Positions 43,395-52,355 of a DNA stretch of 64,000 nt are shown here, one piece after another. Where the stretch lies: the NCBI GenBank assembly GCA_035695765.1, contig DASRRI010000103.1, positions 1 through 64,000 on the forward strand. The letters are read 5' to 3'. This DNA is from Dongia_A sp035695765 (GTDB taxonomy: Bacteria; Pseudomonadota; Alphaproteobacteria; Dongiales; Dongiaceae). The notes beneath the pieces were generated by a model. The model was not told the DNA's origin. It saw nothing but the letters and a program-made list of their open reading frames with translations, and made no database searches. The number at the start of each line of letters is the position of its first letter. The first letter of the stretch is position 1. A program made the position numbers and the translations under genes.

Positions 43395-46001
43395 TCGCGC
43401 GGGCTTGATCGGCTTCAGCAGCAGGCTGACGCCTGCAACCTTGCGCACATCCTCGCGGATCGCCGGATTGTGGTCGGCCGTGATGATGGCCGCCGGAATC
43501 CCGGCTTTGACGCGGGCCCGGATGGCGTTGATCGCCTCCGTCCCGACGCGGCCATGGTCGAGGTGGTAGTCGACCAGCAGCAGCTCCGGCTGTTCTCCGG
43601 TCCGGTCCAACTCGGATAACGCACCCTCCGCATCCGAGGCAGCGATGACGCGGCAGCGCCAGGTATCGAGCAGGCTGGTCATACCCTCCAGCACCTGCGC
43701 CTCGTTATCGATCACCAGCACGCGCACGCCGTCGATCGTGGTATGACGCGGCGCGCGCGGGTGATGCGGCGCGCGCTGCGGGCCAACCGTCTCGGCAAGC
43801 GGGACCAGGACGGAAAAGACCGACCCCTTCCCCACCTGCGAGCGCACTTCGACGGGATGGTCGAGCAGGCGGCTGATGCGCCGCACGATAGAGAGGCCGA
43901 GGCCGTAACCCTTCGACCCGCCGGCAAGATCGGCAAGGCGGCGAAACTCCGCGAAGATCTCGTCGAACTTGTCCTTCGGGATCCCGATGCCGGTATCGGC
44001 GACCTGGATCTCCGCGAACTTGCCGCGCCGGCGCACGCCGAACAGGACCTTGCCGTTCGGCGTGTAGCGGCAGGCATTGGTGAGGAGGTTCTGCAGCAGC
44101 CGGCGCAGCAGGCGGACATCGGTTCGCACGCTGAGCGAGGTCGGCACGACTTGCAGCGTGAGTCCGGCGCGCTCGGCCAATGGCGCCACCTCGTCGCGCA
44201 ACGACTGCATCAGGTTCGAGAGCGTCGCCGGGCCGAGCTGCACGTTGACGCGGCCCGATTCCAGCTTGGAGATGTCGAGCAGAATGTTGAGGATATCTTC
44301 GATGTTCACCAGAGCGCGGTCGACCTTCTCGACATAATCCGCGGTGCGGCGCGGCAGCTTGCGCCCCTGGATCGAGGCGATGAAAAGGCGTGCCGTGTTG
44401 AGCGGCTGCAACAGATCGTGGCTGGCGTCGGCCAGGAACTGGGTCTTGCTGGCGTTCGCAAGCTCCGCCTCCACCTTGGCGGAGCGCAGCTCGCGCGCGA
44501 TGCGGCGGCGTTCCTCCACCTCGCGCACCAGCGTCTCGTTCAGCTCCTGCAGGCTGGCGGTGCGTTCGTAGACCCGGCGCTCCAGGTCTTCCTTCGCCAT
44601 TTCCAGCATATGCTGGGTGCGGCGGCGTTCCGTGATGTCCTGGATGAGGGTAAAGAATCCGACCACGCGGCCCGCGCTGTTGCGATGAGGCACATAGGTG
44701 GCGAGGCCGAAGCGCGGCTCTCCATCGGCGGATGGCAGCGTGACGTCGAACACGCTGGTCGAACCAGCGAGTGCGCGCTCGATATAGCTGCGCCGGAATT
44801 CGTATTCGGATTCACCAAGAACTGCGCGCATCTTGCGGCCGACCAGCTTGCCGCCCTCACGCGCGAACGCGGCACGATAGGCGCGGTTCACGAACTGATA
44901 GCGCTCCTGATCGTCGATATAGCACATCATGGTCGGCATGGCGTTGGCGAACAGGCGGATGCGCGCTTCGCTGTCGTGCAGCGCTTCTTCCGCCTGGCGC
45001 CGGTCGGTGATCTCCGCGTAGGAGACGACGAAGCCGCCATCGGGCATCGGATCGCTCTTGATGGAAAACCAGCGGCCGTTGACTGAGACTTCCGCGGGCG
45101 GGCCGCCATGAGTGGTGATGATCGGCGAGGCTGTGCCCAGCTCCGGCACCTCGCGCAGATCGTTGAACCGCTGGAAGCTGCGCAAAGACGCGCCGGGCGT
45201 CAGCAGGGTGGCAGGCAGGCTGAGCAGCTCGCCATATTGCCGGTTGGCCGTAACCAGACGCTGATCCTTGTCGAACACGGCAACGCCGATCGACATGCTT
45301 TCCAGCGTCGCCTGCAGGTGCAGCGACCGCTCGGCCAGCGCACGCTCGCGCTCCTGCCGCTCGGCATCCTTGACGTCGGTGATATCGGTATAGATCGAGG
45401 CAAGGCCCCCTTCGATCGAACGCCGGTCATTCACCTGCACCCAGCGGCCGCTGGATTGGGCGTAGACCCAGCGGTCGGAGCCATGGCGGCGCGTGCTCTC
45501 GCGCTGGCGCAGGCGATCGACGATCCAGGCGTCGGCGCTCTGGCCGTCCGGCGCCGCGATGCAGCCGCGTTCGAATGCGATGCGGATGAGGTCCTGGAAC
45601 GTGAGGCCGGTGCGGATGTCCGTCCCCAGTCCCGGCCAGAAATCGGTGAAGCGCCGGTTGAACAGGATCAGCCGATCCTCCGGATCGAAGATCGCGAAGC
45701 CTTCGGAGATGCTGTCGATCGCGTCCTGCAGGCGGTTTTGGGTCGTCATGCTGACGACCGCGGCCTCGTTCAGCTCGCGGTTGGAGGTGGCGACCGCTTC
45801 CAGGGCCTGTTCCAGTTCGCGGGTGCGGTCGCGTACCATGCGGTCCAGCAGGATGGCGGCCTGAAACAGGTGATAGGCGTTGCCGTGCAGGTCGAGGCCG
45901 TGCTCAACCCGCTGCATCAGCGCGCGGTTGATCTCGGTCAGCTTCGCGACCTTGTTGCGCAGCTCGGTCGTCTCGTCGGGCAATGCGCTGTCAGCCGCCA
46001 T
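43362..46001 (-). CDS. multi-PAS hybrid histidine kinase, NahK/ErcS'-like
   Basis: 879 residues, no membrane helix. An N-terminal coiled segment is followed by three PAS domains (about 90-205, 220-335, 340-465) and a coiled coil (470-515). HisKA has LADASHDLLQPLNTARLF (His528), a variant typical of the NahK/ErcS' group. HATPase motifs are NLLTNACRYTPNG, DTGIGI and GYGLGLSI. A C-terminal receiver (about 759-879) has Asp811 in LLLVDYHL. It lies 12 nt downstream of the FIST gene in the same direction, the arrangement known for NosP-NahK. It probably passes phosphate to the convergent LuxR-type regulator or to an HPt protein elsewhere. Confidence 0.92.
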   Translation of the reverse strand: MAADSALPDETTELRNKVAKLTEINRALMQRVEHGLDLHGNAYHLFQAAILLDRMVRDRTRELEQALEAVATSNRELNEAAVVSMTTQNRLQDAIDSISEGFAIFDPEDRLILFNRRFTDFWPGLGTDIRTGLTFQDLIRIAFERGCIAAPDGQSADAWIVDRLRQRESTRRHGSDRWVYAQSSGRWVQVNDRRSIEGGLASIYTDITDVKDAERQERERALAERSLHLQATLESMSIGVAVFDKDQRLVTANRQYGELLSLPATLLTPGASLRSFQRFNDLREVPELGTASPIITTHGGPPAEVSVNGRWFSIKSDPMPDGGFVVSYAEITDRRQAEEALHDSEARIRLFANAMPTMMCYIDDQERYQFVNRAYRAAFAREGGKLVGRKMRAVLGESEYEFRRSYIERALAGSTSVFDVTLPSADGEPRFGLATYVPHRNSAGRVVGFFTLIQDITERRRTQHMLEMAKEDLERRVYERTASLQELNETLVREVEERRRIARELRSAKVEAELANASKTQFLADASHDLLQPLNTARLFIASIQGRKLPRRTADYVEKVDRALVNIEDILNILLDISKLESGRVNVQLGPATLSNLMQSLRDEVAPLAERAGLTLQVVPTSLSVRTDVRLLRRLLQNLLTNACRYTPNGKVLFGVRRRGKFAEIQVADTGIGIPKDKFDEIFAEFRRLADLAGGSKGYGLGLSIVRRISRLLDHPVEVRSQVGKGSVFSVLVPLAETVGPQRAPHHPRAPRHTTIDGVRVLVIDNEAQVLEGMTSLLDTWRCRVIAASDAEGALSELDRTGEQPELLLVDYHLDHGRVGTEAINAIRARVKAGIPAAIITADHNPAIREDVRKVAGVSLLLKPIKPARLRALIASVRE

Positions 46002-46013
46002 GGTTCCGCTCCG

Positions 46014-47207
46014 CTACACCCTCAACGCCGAACCGAAGGCAATGCCGGTGAAGGTCTGGCTCATATGCATGGTGCCGAACTGTTCGCCATACGTGTTGAA
46101 ACCGATGACAGTATTGGCGGTCAGCAGGCGCGAAATGTCGCCCAGCATCTGGCCCTGCTCCATCTCGATGTAACGCAGAATGCAGTCGAAACCGAGCACC
46201 GCTTCGACTGGCCCCAGATCATGGTTGAGGCGCGTGAAGAGGGATTCGAGATCTGCGACGAGGTTGCCGCTTTCCGCGATGCTGAGCACGATCCCCTCAT
46301 CGATCGCGCAGAAGAAATGCAGGCTGTCATCGTCATTCACCTGTTGGATGGCGCGGGCATAGTGCCGGCCGCCGGCGCGCACCACCAACGGGTGGGCAGC
46401 AAACACCTGCGGGGTCAGGTCATCGCGCTTGAGGCCGAGCAGCCTGGCGTATTCCTTTGCCGCGGGCTCGGCATTGATCTCCAGCACCAGGCGGTTGGCC
46501 GGATCGGCCTTTGTCACTACCACCTTCAACTCCAGCGGCTTGAAATGCTGGGTCTGGAACACCCGGAAATCGAGGTCGGTGGAGATGAGGAGCATCAAGG
46601 CGGCGTTGTCGAGCACGCGGCCATCCAGGAACATGTTCGGTTCGCGCACTGTCGGGCTGGTACCGGCCGATCCTCCCACCAGCGGCACATGACCCAGCGC
46701 CGCGCCGAAGGCGCTGACGATCGCCTCCTCGCGCATGGCGAGGCTGTCATTGATGAGCATGGCAAAGGTGTGCGGCGTCTCCAGGCGCTGCTGCACCAGT
46801 TCCTGCTCCACCAGCAAAGCGCGGGCGGCGGCAAAACCAGCGGCGATCTCGAAATCGACCAGGTGCTCGATCGGCTTTACCGAGGCTGCGAAATGCTCGG
46901 CATCGAAGCTGACGCCGATAATCGAACCGCGGCGGTGGCCGAGGGGCGTGATCTCGCCCGCCGTTGTGCAGCCGACGATGGTGGCATCCAGGTGATATTC
47001 GCCGACCGCGGCCGCTACTTCTGCGATGTGGAATTGCGGCGAGCAGAACAGCATGACCAGCTCGGACTTGATCTTGGCAAAGGAATCCAGGATCGCGAAC
47101 ACCATCTCCTTGGGTGTCTTTCCCGTACTGTCATCCTGCAGGGCCCAGCGGATGCAACGGTGCCCGGCGAGACCGATTTGGGGCATCTCCTTGTGCGCCA
47201 GCGGCAT
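46014..47207 (-). CDS. FIST-domain sensor protein, NosP-like
   Basis: 397 residues from the ATG at 47207, with GGGAGA 7 nt upstream; the open frame continues upstream without support. The FIST N domain (about 35-230) includes MLFCSPQFHIAEVAAAV and ATIVGCTTAGEITPLG, and the FIST C domain (about 230-375) includes EYARLLGLKRDDLTPQVFAA. In Pseudomonas and related bacteria, FIST proteins of this kind (NosP) bind haem and nitric oxide and control the co-transcribed NahK-type kinase. Haem binding here is inferred from synteny; a ligand His is not assignable by eye. Confidence 0.88.
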   Translation of the reverse strand: MPLAHKEMPQIGLAGHRCIRWALQDDSTGKTPKEMVFAILDSFAKIKSELVMLFCSPQFHIAEVAAAVGEYHLDATIVGCTTAGEITPLGHRRGSIIGVSFDAEHFAASVKPIEHLVDFEIAAGFAAARALLVEQELVQQRLETPHTFAMLINDSLAMREEAIVSAFGAALGHVPLVGGSAGTSPTVREPNMFLDGRVLDNAALMLLISTDLDFRVFQTQHFKPLELKVVVTKADPANRLVLEINAEPAAKEYARLLGLKRDDLTPQVFAAHPLVVRAGGRHYARAIQQVNDDDSLHFFCAIDEGIVLSIAESGNLVADLESLFTRLNHDLGPVEAVLGFDCILRYIEMEQGQMLGDISRLLTANTVIGFNTYGEQFGTMHMSQTFTGIAFGSALRV

Positions 47208-47267
47208 GGCTAATCTCCCAGAACGCGGCCGATTTCTGTTTTGGGGGCCGTCGGCGCTCGGCCTGAA

Positions 47268-47290
47268 ATAGGGCGCATTATCGGCCCTAT
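47268..47290. promoter_or_regulatory. dyad between the FIST and S-formylglutathione hydrolase genes
   Basis: ATAGGGC and GCCCTAT are separated by nine bases in the 308-bp divergent gap 47208-47515. The size and symmetry fit a dimeric regulator site. No other feature is seen in this gap. Confidence 0.45.
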
Positions 47291-47515
47291 TGGCTTCGAT
47301 CCAAAGTCCAATTTCGGAGCTGGCAGACTTCTCGTTAACATTCAATCAGTGCAGACGGGCCATATCCACGCGTGCCGCGTGCCTTCAGGCCGGGCCATGG
47401 ACGCTCACGGAATAAGAGGAGCGCGGAGGATGGAAACGCGCTGCAGCTGGATCAGAGACCGTCCGACCTCCGGAAACCTGCGATATTCAGTTGTCACGGC
47501 TTGTGGCCGGTTGAC

Positions 47516-48364
47516 ATGACGGTTAGCGAGACCTCCCGGCACCATTGTTTCGACGGGTGGCAAATCTTCGCCAGCCATCCATCGAAGGAATGCGGCGTCA
47601 CCATGAAATTCTCGCTCTATCTGCCGCCGGCGGCGGCGAGGGCGAAAGTGCCTGTCCTCTATTATCTGGCTGGCTTGACCTGCACCGAGGAGACCTTTGT
47701 CATCAAGGGCGGCGCCCAGCGATTTGCGGCCGAGACCGGAATGGCCATCGTTGCGCCGGACACCAGCCCGCGCGGGACCGGCACGCCTGGAGCCGATGCC
47801 GATTGGGATTTCGGGTTCGGCGCGGGCTTCTATGTCGACGCGACAGAGGAGCCGTGGGCGCAATATTGGCGGATGTACAGCTATGTCACCGCGGAGCTGC
47901 CGCGCGTGCTGGCGGAGAATTATCCGATCGATCCGACGCGCCAGGGCATCTTCGGTCATTCGATGGGCGGCCACGGCGCGCTGGTCGCCGCATTCCGCAA
48001 TCCTGACCAGTACAAGTCTGTGTCCGCCTTCGCGCCGATCGCGGCGCCTAGCCGGTCGCCCTGGGGCAGGAAGGCCTTCAGCGGCTATCTCGGCGAGGAC
48101 CGCAGCCGGTGGAGTGCCTATGACGCGAGCGAGCTGGTGCAGCGCAACGCCCTCGCAACCACGATCCTGATCGACCAGGGGCTCGATGACCCATACCTGG
48201 CGGAGCAGTTGCATCCGCACTTGTTCGAGGACGCTTGCCGGCAAGCGAACCAGGCGATCGTGCTGCGCCGGCACCAGGGATACGACCACGGTTATTACTT
48301 CATCCAGACATTCATCGCCGATCATGTCCGGCATCACGCGCGGCAGATCAGCGAAGCCGGATAG
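47516..48364 (+). CDS. fghA: S-formylglutathione hydrolase
   Basis: 282 residues from the ATG at 47516. Esterase D family: PVLYYLAGLTCTEETFVIKG (oxyanion region), APDTSPRGTG, the nucleophile motif GIFGHSMGGHGALVAA and the terminal His in HQGYDHGYYFI. It splits S-formylglutathione to formate and glutathione, the last step of glutathione-dependent formaldehyde oxidation. The formaldehyde formed by the XoxF dehydrogenase encoded 5 kb downstream would feed it. It is followed closely by a glutathione transferase gene, and probably starts the plus-strand operon to 51521. Confidence 0.94.
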   Translation: MTVSETSRHHCFDGWQIFASHPSKECGVTMKFSLYLPPAAARAKVPVLYYLAGLTCTEETFVIKGGAQRFAAETGMAIVAPDTSPRGTGTPGADADWDFGFGAGFYVDATEEPWAQYWRMYSYVTAELPRVLAENYPIDPTRQGIFGHSMGGHGALVAAFRNPDQYKSVSAFAPIAAPSRSPWGRKAFSGYLGEDRSRWSAYDASELVQRNALATTILIDQGLDDPYLAEQLHPHLFEDACRQANQAIVLRRHQGYDHGYYFIQTFIADHVRHHARQISEAG

Positions 48365-48388
48365 GACCCGCCGCAACGGGAGGCATAG

Positions 48389-49009
48389 ATGATCAAGCTA
48401 TATGACTTCGAGCTGTCGGGGAGCTGCTACAAGGCTCGGCTGCTGCTCAATATCCTGAAGGTGTCGTGCGAGCGCATCCCGGTCGATTTCGTCAAGAAGG
48501 AGCACAAGACCGAGCATTTCCTGAAGCTCAATCCGCTCGGCGAGATTCCGGTGCTGGAGGATGGCGAGGTCAAGCTGCGCGATGCGCAGGCCATCCTGGT
48601 CTATATCGCCCGGCAATATGACCGGTCGAACACCTGGTTCCCCGATGCGCCCGAATCCATGGGCCAGATCATGCAATGGCTTGCGTTCGGCGGGAACGAG
48701 ATGATGGCGGCGGCCGGTGCGCGGCTGGTGAAGATCCTGAACTACCCGCTTGATCTGCCGGCGCTGCAGGCGCGGGCGATGAACATGCTGCGGATCCTGG
48801 ATGCGCATCTGTCGGACCGCGAGTTCCTGGAACTGGGTCACCCCACGATCGGCGATATCGCCTGCTTCCCATATGCCGCCATGGCGGGCGAAGGCGGCAT
48901 CGAGCTCAAGCCCTATCCCAACGTCCTGCACTGGATCGACCGTATCAAGCAGATTCCAGGATTCATCCCGATGCCGGGCATCCCCGCCATCGGTGCGGTC
49001 GCCGCGTAA
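48389..49009 (+). CDS. glutathione S-transferase family protein
   Basis: 206 residues. A thioredoxin-fold N-terminus (KLYDFELSGSCYKARLLL, then NPLGEIPVLEDGEVKLRDAQ with the cis-Pro and the E/D-S/A-type glutathione site) and an all-helical C-terminus (from about 87) give the standard GST fold. A Ser-x-x-Cys (SGSC) occupies the catalytic position. Next to fghA it may help form or handle glutathione adducts of formaldehyde, though a general detoxification role is equally possible. Confidence 0.9.
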   Translation: MIKLYDFELSGSCYKARLLLNILKVSCERIPVDFVKKEHKTEHFLKLNPLGEIPVLEDGEVKLRDAQAILVYIARQYDRSNTWFPDAPESMGQIMQWLAFGGNEMMAAAGARLVKILNYPLDLPALQARAMNMLRILDAHLSDREFLELGHPTIGDIACFPYAAMAGEGGIELKPYPNVLHWIDRIKQIPGFIPMPGIPAIGAVAA

Positions 49010-49018
49010 AGGAGGCTC

Positions 49019-49996
49019 ATGATGAGGGTCGCCAGTATGTTATTTGCTTGCTTCGCCATGCTGCTGGGCATGACACAGGCGAGCGCCGCTGAATCGCCAC
49101 CGATCAAGGTTGGCACGCTCAAGTTCGGCACGGTCAATTGGGAACTGAAGGTGATTGCCGACGGGCTGGACAAGAAGCATGGCTTCACACTGCAGCGTGT
49201 CGATTTCGCCGACAAGGACGCGACCAGCCTCGCTTTGCAGTCGGGCGACGTCGACGTGATCGTCACCGACTGGATCTGGGTCGCGACGCAGCGCAGCCTT
49301 GGCCACAATTTCACCTTCGTGCCGTTCTCGCGTTCGGTCGGCGCGGTGATGGCCGATCCCGCCAAGGGCATCAAGTCGGTTGCCGACCTGGCGGGCCGCA
49401 GCCTCGGCGTCGCCGGCGGGGCGACCGACAAGAGCTGGGTCCTGCTGCAAGCCTATGCACGCAAGACCGCGAACCTCGAGCTCAAGGACAAGGCCGACGT
49501 GCAGTTCGGCGCGCCGCCGCTGCTGAACGAGCTGGTGCAGCGCGGCAAGCTGGATGCCGTCCTCAATTTCTGGAACTTCAACGCGCGGCTCAAGAGTAAG
49601 GGATTCGTGCCGGTGGTCTCGATCCGCGACATCCTGCCGGCCCTCGGGCTCGATGCCGATCCGCCGCTGCTGGGCTGGGTGTTCAGCGAGCAATGGGCGG
49701 CCAAGAGCCCCGCACTCGCCAAGGGCCTGATCAACGCGTCCTACGAAGCCAAGGCCCTGCTGAAAACGGACGATGCCGTGTGGGACAAATTGCGCCCGAT
49801 CATGGACGCGGACGACGACGCGGTTTTCCACGCGTTGAAAGACGGCTATCGCGAGGGCATTCCGGACCGCTACGACCGCAAGGACATCGCTGCGGCGCAG
49901 AGCGCGTTCATGGTGATGCGGCGCGCCGATCCGGCCTCGGTCGCCAACCTCGAGGCCTTGCCGGAGGGCACGTTCTGGTCCGGCTACCTGCAATGA
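49019..49996 (+). CDS. ABC transporter substrate-binding protein, NitT/TauT-like
   Basis: 325 residues with a Sec signal peptide (cleaved about residue 24, ASAAES). The NMT1/SsuA-like fold begins IKVGTLKFGTVNWELKVIAD, and ALQSGDVDVIVTDWIWVATQ and GRSLGVAGGATDKSW follow. AAAGGAGG lies just upstream; the ATG at 49019 or the next one at 49022 may be used. Stop and permease start overlap (ATGA). Ligand unknown. Such a transporter in C1-oxidation loci may import a cofactor, thiamine-like precursor or metal chelate, but the sequence does not say which. Confidence 0.9.
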   Translation: MMRVASMLFACFAMLLGMTQASAAESPPIKVGTLKFGTVNWELKVIADGLDKKHGFTLQRVDFADKDATSLALQSGDVDVIVTDWIWVATQRSLGHNFTFVPFSRSVGAVMADPAKGIKSVADLAGRSLGVAGGATDKSWVLLQAYARKTANLELKDKADVQFGAPPLLNELVQRGKLDAVLNFWNFNARLKSKGFVPVVSIRDILPALGLDADPPLLGWVFSEQWAAKSPALAKGLINASYEAKALLKTDDAVWDKLRPIMDADDDAVFHALKDGYREGIPDRYDRKDIAAAQSAFMVMRRADPASVANLEALPEGTFWSGYLQ

Positions 49997-50772
49997 GCAG
50001 GCTGGCAGCAGCGCTTCCGATCCGATTGCACGCGGGCTGGAACCGGCTGCTGTCGCTGATCGTGCTGCTCGCTCTATGGCAGTTCGCCGCGATTGCGGTG
50101 AATGATCCCGGCCTGCTGCCCTCGCCACTCGCCACGATGCGTGCCGGCTATGCCGAGCTGATGCGCGGCGAGCTCCTGTTCCACGTTGCGATCACCCTGG
50201 CGCGCGTGGCGGTCGCATTCGCGCTCGCCATGCTGATCGGCAGCGCGGTCGGCATCCTGCTCGGCCGATCACCGGTCCTGGACCAGATCTTCTCCGGATG
50301 GCTGGTGATCGGGCTCAACCTGCCCGCCCTGGTCACCATGGTGCTGTGCTATGTCTGGTTCGGATTGACGGAGGTGGCCGCGATCCTTGCCGTCACCATC
50401 AACAAGGTGCCGACCGTCGCCGCCATCGTGCGCGAAGGCACCAAGGCGCTGGACCGGCCCTTGTTCGAGATGACACAGGTGTTCGGCGTCAAGCCGGCGC
50501 GGGTGCTAGCGCGCGTGATCCTGCCGCAGCTTGCCCCCAGCCTGATGGGCGCGGCGCGCGCTGGTCTCGCGCTCACCTGGAAGATCGTGCTGGTGGTGGA
50601 ATTGCTCGGCCGGCCGAACGGCGTCGGGTTCCAGATCCGCACCTTCTTCAATTACTTCGACATTGCCAGCATCCTTGCATATTCGTTGGTTTTCATCGGC
50701 GCCGTCATCGCGATCGAGACCTTCCTGCTGCAGCCGCTCGACCGGCGGCTCGGAAGGTGGCGGCACACATGA
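49993..50772 (+). CDS. ABC transporter permease, NitT/TauT-like
   Basis: 259 residues with six membrane helices. The permease signature, read as INKVPTVAAIVREGTKALDR then LFEMTQVFGVKPARVLARVI, contains the EAA loop that contacts the ATPase. The start ATG overlaps the stop of the binding protein gene and its stop overlaps the ATPase start, so the three are translationally coupled. The frame continues upstream inside the binding-protein gene only as a shadow. Confidence 0.92.
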   Translation: MSRLAAALPIRLHAGWNRLLSLIVLLALWQFAAIAVNDPGLLPSPLATMRAGYAELMRGELLFHVAITLARVAVAFALAMLIGSAVGILLGRSPVLDQIFSGWLVIGLNLPALVTMVLCYVWFGLTEVAAILAVTINKVPTVAAIVREGTKALDRPLFEMTQVFGVKPARVLARVILPQLAPSLMGAARAGLALTWKIVLVVELLGRPNGVGFQIRTFFNYFDIASILAYSLVFIGAVIAIETFLLQPLDRRLGRWRHT

Positions 50773-51521
50773 CCGGTCTGGTGCTGAGCGGCATCACGCG
50801 GGATTTTGCCGAGCCCACATCACGGCACGTGCTGCGCGGCGTCGAGCTTTCCATCGCGCAAGGCGAGTTCGTGTCGATGGTCGGTCCGTCCGGCTCCGGC
50901 AAGACCACCTTGCTGCGGATCATTGCCGGGCTCGACCCCAGCTATACCGGGCGCGTCATGTGGCAGGCTGGACGGCGGCCGCGGCTTGGCGTGGTGTTCC
51001 AGGAGCCGCGCCTGGTACCTTGGCTCAGCATTCTCGACAACCTGCTGCTGGTGACCGGGCCTGAGGCGATCGATCGCGCGCGGGCCTTGCTCGCCGAGGT
51101 CGAGCTGGCGGACAGCGAGGACGCGTTGCCTGGTCAATTGTCGGGCGGCATGCAGCGGCGCGCGGCACTGGCGCGGGCGCTATTGGTGCAGCCGGATTTC
51201 CTGTTGCTGGATGAGCCGCTGATTTCGCTCGATGCGGCGCTGGCGGACCGGATGCGGGATCTGCTCAACCGCTATTGGCGGGAGCATCGCACGACGACCC
51301 TGCTAGTGACGCACAACCTGTCGGAGGCGTCGGATCTTTCCACCCGCGTCCTCATCCTGTCTCCCAATGAAGGCAGGCTGGTTGCTGATTGCGCCCTGCC
51401 CTCGCCCGACCCGCGCCTGCGCAATGACCGTGCCGTATCGGCCGTGCTGGAGGAATTGCGCCGCCTGACCAATGCCTGGCCGCGCGCAGACTCACCCGAG
51501 GTGCTCAGCCGCGCGGGGTAG
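50769..51521 (+). CDS. ABC transporter ATP-binding protein, NitT/TauT-like
   Basis: 250 residues. Walker A GPSGSGKTTLL (about 40-50), Q-loop VVFQEPRLVPWLS, signature LSGGMQRRAALARAL and Walker B FLLLDEPLISLD are all intact. H-loop is LLVTHNLSEA. It completes the coupled trio with the binding protein and permease and ends 4 nt before the convergent xoxJ gene. Confidence 0.93.
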   Translation: MTGLVLSGITRDFAEPTSRHVLRGVELSIAQGEFVSMVGPSGSGKTTLLRIIAGLDPSYTGRVMWQAGRRPRLGVVFQEPRLVPWLSILDNLLLVTGPEAIDRARALLAEVELADSEDALPGQLSGGMQRRAALARALLVQPDFLLLDEPLISLDAALADRMRDLLNRYWREHRTTTLLVTHNLSEASDLSTRVLILSPNEGRLVADCALPSPDPRLRNDRAVSAVLEELRRLTNAWPRADSPEVLSRAG

Positions 51522-51525
51522 CCAT

Positions 51526-52344
51526 CTACTGGAGGGGATTGCCCTGCACGTCGAGCATGGGCACGTGGTATTCGCGCAGGATGGCTGTGACCTGGTCCTT
51601 GTTCTCAGCCAGCATCTTGTCGATGTCGCCTTTCCAGTGCCCCTCGCCGGGACGCACGCCCATGGCGATGTAGTAGTCCATGCGGTTCGATTTTTCTTCA
51701 TGCAGCAGCGGCGTGACGGTAAGGGCATCACCGTGCTGAGCCGCGAAATAGCCGCCGAGCGGGCCCCAGAGCAGCGCCACGTCGATACCGCCGGCGACCA
51801 GATCCTCCACCATGCGGCGGCTCGGCGAATCGAAGCGCGTGTCGACCAGCAGATCGTACGGCCGGGCGTGGGCCATCAGTCCGTTGCGTACCGCGACACT
51901 GGCGGGCGGCGTGCCGGCGATCAGCCCGACCTTCAAGGATTTCAGCGCAGGATCATCGAGGCGATCGGCCGTGATCCCGTCAGCCTTGCGCGTCACCATC
52001 ACATAAGTGGAGTGGTAATAGGGGTTGGTGCTGAGCACCAGTTCGGCGCCGCTGACAATGCCGATCACGAGATCGCAGCGGCGCGCGCGCAGGGTGTTGC
52101 GCAGGAAACCGGTTGCCTGCGGGAACCAGGTATATTGAACCTTCACGCCCAGCTTGGCAGCGAACAGGTCGGCGATCTTGTTCTCGAACCCCTCGCCCTT
52201 CACGTTCGAGAACGGCATGTTGCCGGGATCGGAACAGACGCGCAGATGGGAGCGGTCTACGGCCTCCGGCTGGTCGATCGCGAATGCCGCGCCCGCCGAA
52301 ACCAACGCGGCGAGGAGGATGATCCAGAGCCCTTTGATCACCAT
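51526..52344 (-). CDS. xoxJ: XoxJ/MoxJ-like periplasmic protein of methanol oxidation
   Basis: 272 residues with a signal peptide (cleaved about residue 22, AAFAID). A family 3 solute-binding fold: LRVCSDPGNMPFSNVKGEGF, then NKIADLFAAKLGVKV and RRCDLVIGIVSGAE. It belongs to the quinoprotein-dehydrogenase-associated group, whose gene typically follows xoxF and xoxG. The protein is thought to bind and activate the dehydrogenase rather than import a nutrient. Gene order xoxF - xoxG - xoxJ on the minus strand is the standard one; spacing to xoxG is 11 nt. Confidence 0.88.
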   Translation of the reverse strand: MVIKGLWIILLAALVSAGAAFAIDQPEAVDRSHLRVCSDPGNMPFSNVKGEGFENKIADLFAAKLGVKVQYTWFPQATGFLRNTLRARRCDLVIGIVSGAELVLSTNPYYHSTYVMVTRKADGITADRLDDPALKSLKVGLIAGTPPASVAVRNGLMAHARPYDLLVDTRFDSPSRRMVEDLVAGGIDVALLWGPLGGYFAAQHGDALTVTPLLHEEKSNRMDYYIAMGVRPGEGHWKGDIDKMLAENKDQVTAILREYHVPMLDVQGNPLQ

Positions 52345-52355
52345 TGCCGCGCCGG

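Noticed and set aside
49019..51521. NitT/TauT-like transporter as a second lanthanide importer
   Set aside because: Location is suggestive, but the family imports nitrate, sulfonates and pyrimidine-like compounds and no sequence feature points to metals; left as unknown ligand.
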